DNA from: Rutidosis leptorrhynchoides
Taxonomy: Eukaryota > Streptophyta > Magnoliopsida > Asterales > Asteraceae
Length of the DNA stretch: 64,000 nucleotides
NCBI RefSeq assembly: GCF_046630445.1
Contig: NC_092342.1
Span: 81,642,001 to 81,706,000 of the forward strand
Reading direction: 5' to 3'
The position numbers and the translations under genes are program-made. Shown here piece after piece: positions 59,869-64,000 of the stretch. Numbering within the stretch: the first letter of the stretch is position 1; every line of letters starts with the position of its first letter. The notes under the pieces were generated by a model. The model saw only the letters and a list, made by a program, of their open reading frames with translations. It was not told where the DNA came from and made no database searches.

Positions 59869-60947
59869 ATGGCTCATTCAACTCGTGGTACTACCAACGC
59901 TCTTCCAAATGTTACTTTGACGCCCGCACAATTTCAACAACTGCTTGCTGCCTCCCAAGGCCACAATAATCAAGGGAACAACCAAGGAAATCCACCTACA
60001 TCATGAACCTACAAGGAGTTTATGAACTGTAAGCCTCCATCCTTCAATGGAAAAGAGGAAGCATTCGAATTGAATCGTTGGTTCGAAAAACTCGAATCAA
60101 TCTTTCGCATCTGTAACTGCGCGGAGGTCGACCGAGTGAAGTATGCCACTCATACACTAAGTGGTCTTGCTTTGACTTGGTGGAACGGTTCTGCCCAAAC
60201 TGTAGGGCTAGATGCTGCTAATGCTATTCCATGGGCCGTTGTGAAAAGAATGATGACTGATAAGTTTTGCCCAAGGAACCAAATCCAAAAGCTAGAAGTA
60301 GAGTTTTGGGAATTGAAGGTTAATGGTACCAATATTGAAGCTTATACCAACAGGTTTATAGAGTTGGTTTCATTGTGCCCGAACATGGTCCCACTGAACA
60401 AAAGAAGATCGAGCGATACATAGAAGGTCTTCCTGACGAGATTCAAGGAAATGTTATTGCTGCTAGTAAAGAGACCTTAGATGCAGTGATACTTATGGCT
60501 CAAAACTTGATAATGGCTAAGAGGAGAAAGGTCGCGGCTAATAAACAAGCCGAGGCTAAGACTAGTGAAGGCAAAAGGAAATTTGAGCCTACTCAGGAAT
60601 CAAACCAAGGTTCAAATAAGAAAGTTGCCAAAAATTCAAGAGGAGGTTATTCTGGGAAACAACCTTATTGTAAGCATTATGAGAGACACCATTCTGGGTG
60701 GTGCAAGGCTGAGTGCACCAAGTGTAAGAAGATTGGTCATATAGCCAAGACTTGTAGGGTTGCAGTTCCTTCGACCAATACACCTGCAACAAAAGCCAAC
60801 GAAATCGTTCCTACATGCTATGACTGTGGAGAAAAAGGGCATTTTCGCAACCAGTGTCCAAAGAAAAAGGATAACACGGGAAATGCTAAAGGACAAGCAT
60901 TTGTGATGACTGCCAAGGAAGCTCGGGATAATGAGGAAGAGGGATGA
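59869..60947 (+). pseudogene. Chromovirus gag, broken
   Basis: The ATG at 59869 opens a frame interrupted by TGA at 60004-60006. From 60022 the gag capsid domain reads on (ALTWWNGSAQ and similar phrases) until a one-base loss near 60390 moves it to the frame 60375-60947. That frame carries two zinc knuckles, CTKCKKIGHIAKTC and CYDCGEKGHFRNQC, preceded by another Cys/His cluster. One nonsense change and one frameshift therefore disable it. Multiple knuckles are usual for this group. Protease should follow but is absent. Confidence 0.8.
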
Positions 60948-61401
60948 AGAGGCACAATGAAGAGTTTTTGACAACTACAAGAGTCATTTAAATTTCTCAT
61001 AGTGTTCTTTATGTTATCATTTAGTACTTCTATATTTTGGAAGATTTCGTTAAGTTTCTGTAATACTCTGGTTATTTTCTTTTAAATGAATGAATGATGT
61101 TATTTTCTTTTCTTTCATTTTCCATTGAATCGTTCACCTCGAAGAAGATGAATATTGACTAGATGACATAGTAGTAACTTTATGGAGTGATAAAAGTATG
61201 ATTTAGTATAATATAATGATGCTTGATCAACGTAGTTATATTATGATAAGTCATGCAGAAATCCTAATGGATCATGATGGAAATAAGGTCTGATCAACCT
61301 TAGGACCATTGTGTACCATTACCTACTCCTTATCTCTATATTGTCAACTAAAAATATCAACCTTAGATATTATATTATCTTTCATTTTCAAATTATCCAC
61401 G
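60948..61401 (+). other. Chromovirus interior without coding (deleted protease region)
   Basis: AT-rich 450 bases between gag and the RT fragment with no recognisable domain. Protease and the first part of RT have been lost or replaced. Confidence 0.55.
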
Positions 61402-62090
61402 CCCGGTGCTGCACCTATTGCATAGGTACCATACCGCTTAGCTCCATCCGAAATGAAGGAATTATCCAATCAACTCCAAGGATTTTTGGAGAAAGGTTTC
61501 ATTCGTCCTAGCTTGTTTCCGTGGGGAGCACCCGTTCTTTTCATTAAGAAGAAAGATGGCACGTTGAGAATGTGTATTGATTACTGAGAACTCAACAAGC
61601 TAACCATCAAGAATCGTTATCCACTCCCGCGTATTGATGACCTGTTTGACCAACTGCAAGGGTCAAGTATCTATTCGAAGAATGATCTTAGGTCGGGTTA
61701 TCATCAATTAAGAGTCAAGGAAACTGATGTTTCTAAGACTACTTTCCGAACTCGTTATGGACATTATGAGTTTCTTGTCATGCCTTTTAGTTTAACCAAT
61801 GCTCCTGCTGTATTCATGGATCTTATGAACAGTGTATGCAAATCATATCTTAACCGATTCGTGATCGTTTTCATCGACGATACCTTAATCTATTCCAAGA
61901 GCGAGACAGAGTATGAGCAACCTCTGCGATTTATTCTAGAGCTCTTTAAGAAGGAACAACTGTATGCCAAGTTTTTCCAAGTGTGAATTTTGGCTGCGAA
62001 CAGTACAATTTCTTGGGCATGTAGTTGATAGTGAAGGAATACATGTCGATCCTATAAAAAATCACCGCTATTCAGAAATTCTTGAGAACT
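61402..62090 (+). pseudogene. Chromovirus reverse transcriptase fragment
   Basis: Starts at the phrase PGAAPIA with a TAG at 61423-61425, then [11 protein letters not shown], the catalytic-palm region and FIDDTLIYS (usually FIDDILIYS). A TGA at 61585-61587 replaces the Arg of IDYRELN. A frameshift near 61978 moves the end ([15 protein letters not shown], then AIQKFLRT). Enzymatically dead: the catalytic DD pair survives but the frame is broken three times, and RNase H is missing. Confidence 0.85.
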
Positions 62091-62240
62091 AGTCTTGGAT
62101 GAAGCACATAAGCCTAGATATTCTATTTACCCAGGCTCTTTTGGCTGAATTATCTTACAATATCAGCTATCACTCAAGTATTAAGGCTGCACCATTTGAG
62201 GCCCCATACGGACGGAAATTTAGATCTCCACTGTAATTAG
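62086..62240 (+). pseudogene. Chromovirus integrase slivers
   Basis: LDEAHKPRYSIYPG (start of the integrase zinc region) is followed at once by LAELSYNISYHSSIKAAPFEAPYGRK (pieces of the integrase core end). The zinc ligands and all three catalytic acidic residues between them are deleted. Confidence 0.8.
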
Positions 62241-62344
62241 GTGTAATCTTTGCTTTAACAAAACGTTGACCGAATGGTAATTTTTAGTCAACACTTCTTG
62301 TTAATTAAAGTTCATACATTTCACACCTCAAATCTTAAAAAAAG

Positions 62345-62595
62345 TGTCTTGCTGGTGACACACTTGTTATTCCTTTGGATGATATCCGCATTGATGATAA
62401 AATGCATTTCGTTGAAGAACCGATAGAGGTTATGGATCGTGAGCTTAAAGGCTTGAAACAAAGCTCTATTCCTATTGCTAAGATCCGTTGGAATTCATGA
62501 AGAGGCCCCGAGTATACCTGGGAACGTGAAGACCAGATGAAGCGGAAATATCCACATCTATTCTCAACCGTTGATGCATCCGAGAAGTCTTCCTG
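62345..62595 (+). pseudogene. Chromovirus pol C-terminal (chromodomain-region) fragment
   Basis: Reads VIPLDDIRIDD, HFVEEPIEVMDRE, IPIAKIRWNS, then a TGA, then RGPEYTWEREDQMKRKYPHLF. This is the conserved end of pol in plant Del/Tekay-type chromoviruses. The short polypurine-like AACAGGGAGGT (62620-62630) and the right LTR follow. Confidence 0.75.
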
Positions 62596-62632
62596 AAACT
62601 TAGGGACGAAGTTTAAATTAACAGGGAGGTAC

Positions 62633-64000
62633 TATAACAACCCTCACTTTTCCATTCTGAATTTACTAAATTGCCCTTAGGTTTCATTGTCATATTCTGT
62701 GTATTAGCATTAGGGTTGTTATTCAGACATAATAAGTGCCCGGGTAATTAAACGATCTGTAGATTTATACTTGTAATTAATAACCTGAAACCTCAACCTC
62801 AGATATTAATTAAAACCCTAATCTTATAACCCTAACCTTAATATTAAATTATGTATATAAACTATATATAATATTAAGTGGTGACAAATTATAAATTAAA
62901 AACTAATAAGAACAAAGTAAAAATGTATAAAAGACATGGACTAATAATTAAATGACTAAATAAAAATGTATTTAAATAAATGTAGCATTAATAAAAAATA
63001 AAAAAATATATATATCAAAAAATATATATAGATACAGAATGCCGAAAATAAAATATATATATATATATATATATTACAAATATATAGATAATAATTCGGC
63101 TAATAAAAAAAAGGGGGAGAAGAACTTGATTCTTAAGCAAACTAATCCTAGTCTAATACTAATACCCCTCCTTGATCTTCAAGTAATTCTAGTGGGATTA
63201 GGATTTCCAAAATCTCTATAACTAGCTTCATGTTATTCCTTAATTACACCACACACAAAAATCACAAATTTCTTTCCTTGTATTGTTGCAATTGTCGATA
63301 GCCTTCCAACCTTTTTCCTCTCTTTTTAGTCGACTAATATCTGCAGCAAATCATCCCCATCACAGCTTTTTCTGTCGACCCAAAACAACCCTTCCAAACC
63401 TCCACCTTAGCCGACATCCAAACCCATCCATCACAGCCTCAACAGCCTGCAATTCGTGACCTTCTACAGCCCTTCATGCCTTCTGTTTCTGCTGTAAAAA
63501 CCGTCACCTTAACAGCCTTTTTATTCGACATCCTGCTCTTGTTTTCCTGCTGCAAGTGGCCACATCAAACAGCCTTCAAAGTCAAACCATTGTTGCTGCA
63601 TAGTTGCTGCTGTTTTGCTGTTTCAGTTGAGCCAAATCAGACCCAAAGAACCTTTGTTTGAGTCGTGTTTTCTTGTTGTTCCTGCGTGATCAAAACAGCC
63701 CCACAAGTGCCCATTGTTACTTTGTTTTCTTCTGATTTCCTGCTGTTGCTGTCGAGCCAAAACAGTCCAAGAAATCCATCTGTTTGGGTCGAATTTTGCT
63801 GCTGGTTTCTGTTTTCTGTTGCAGCCCATAATCATCATCTTGTTCTTAGTCTTTATCTTCTTAAGGTATACTAAAAACCCTAGCTCAAACTTGCTTTTAA
63901 TCTATTACTTTTAAGTTGTTTACAAGTATTATGTTATAAGTATTATGTTTATGATTATAAGAACAAGAAGATGAATAATAGTTAAAGATTTTGAACATGA
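62633..64000 (+). repeat. Chromovirus right LTR, first 1.37 kb
   Basis: Matches 42920-43389 and then 55801-56830 of the left LTR with scattered differences, for example TTCTGAATTTACT for TTATGAATTTACC. It continues beyond the window. It serves as an empty-site reference for the Athila2 insertion. Confidence 0.9.

Overview
The window is a stretch of repeat-rich, AT-rich plant nuclear DNA. Plant origin is shown directly by full plant-type LTR retrotransposons (Ty1/copia of the Tnt1/Tork type, Ty3/gypsy of the Athila type with a tRNA-Asp-like primer site, and a chromovirus-like gypsy element), an L1-type LINE, a Helitron end and a hAT-type miniature element. The repeat types remind me of Asteraceae genomes, but that is only an inference. 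I see no intact host gene. Almost every long open frame belongs to a transposable element.

Layout. 1-4.3 kb: gene-free AT-rich DNA with a 57-58 bp tandem repeat and a 439 bp hAT-like miniature element. 4.3-9.6 kb: complete, apparently intact copia element 'Copia1' (minus strand, LTRs about 98.9% identical, 5 bp target duplication TCATT, uninterrupted 1365-aa gag-pol). 9.7-34.3 kb: second copia element 'Copia2' (minus strand, identical 216 bp LTRs, duplication ATAAT) whose coding part is badly decayed. It contains a Helitron-like insertion (about 13.24-31.98 kb), which in turn contains 'Athila1' (14451-31355, plus strand, 1999 bp LTRs with no difference seen, duplication ATATA). Athila1 has an intact 1868-aa gag-pol, a small zinc-knuckle ORF and a 3' 'env-position' gene that looks spliced and has its own promoter-like leader.

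34.3-42.9 kb: a PB1-like (MULE-like) gene fragment, then a decayed L1 LINE split by a solo LTR (36050-40470, duplication ATTAG), itself split by another solo LTR (36422-39871, duplication TGGTA). 42.9-64 kb: a chromovirus-like gypsy element with about 4.1 kb LTRs and a heavily deleted interior. Its right LTR runs off the window. Its left LTR carries 'Athila2' (43390-55795, minus strand, duplication TATAT), an older relative of Athila1 with nonsense codons and frameshifts and without the env-position module.

The most interesting signals are in Athila1. A 17 bp GC-rich palindrome occurs as a pair with exactly 31 bp between centres in the LTR promoter, in the gag leader and in front of the env-position gene. 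That gene has a GT-AG intron, a branch-site candidate and a leader resembling the LTR promoter. Comparison of Athila1 with Athila2 exposes conserved non-coding elements: PPT-like repeats at matching distances, a terminal stem-loop with a compensatory pair, and a conserved block upstream of gag. Family names come from motifs I recognise; no database search was run.
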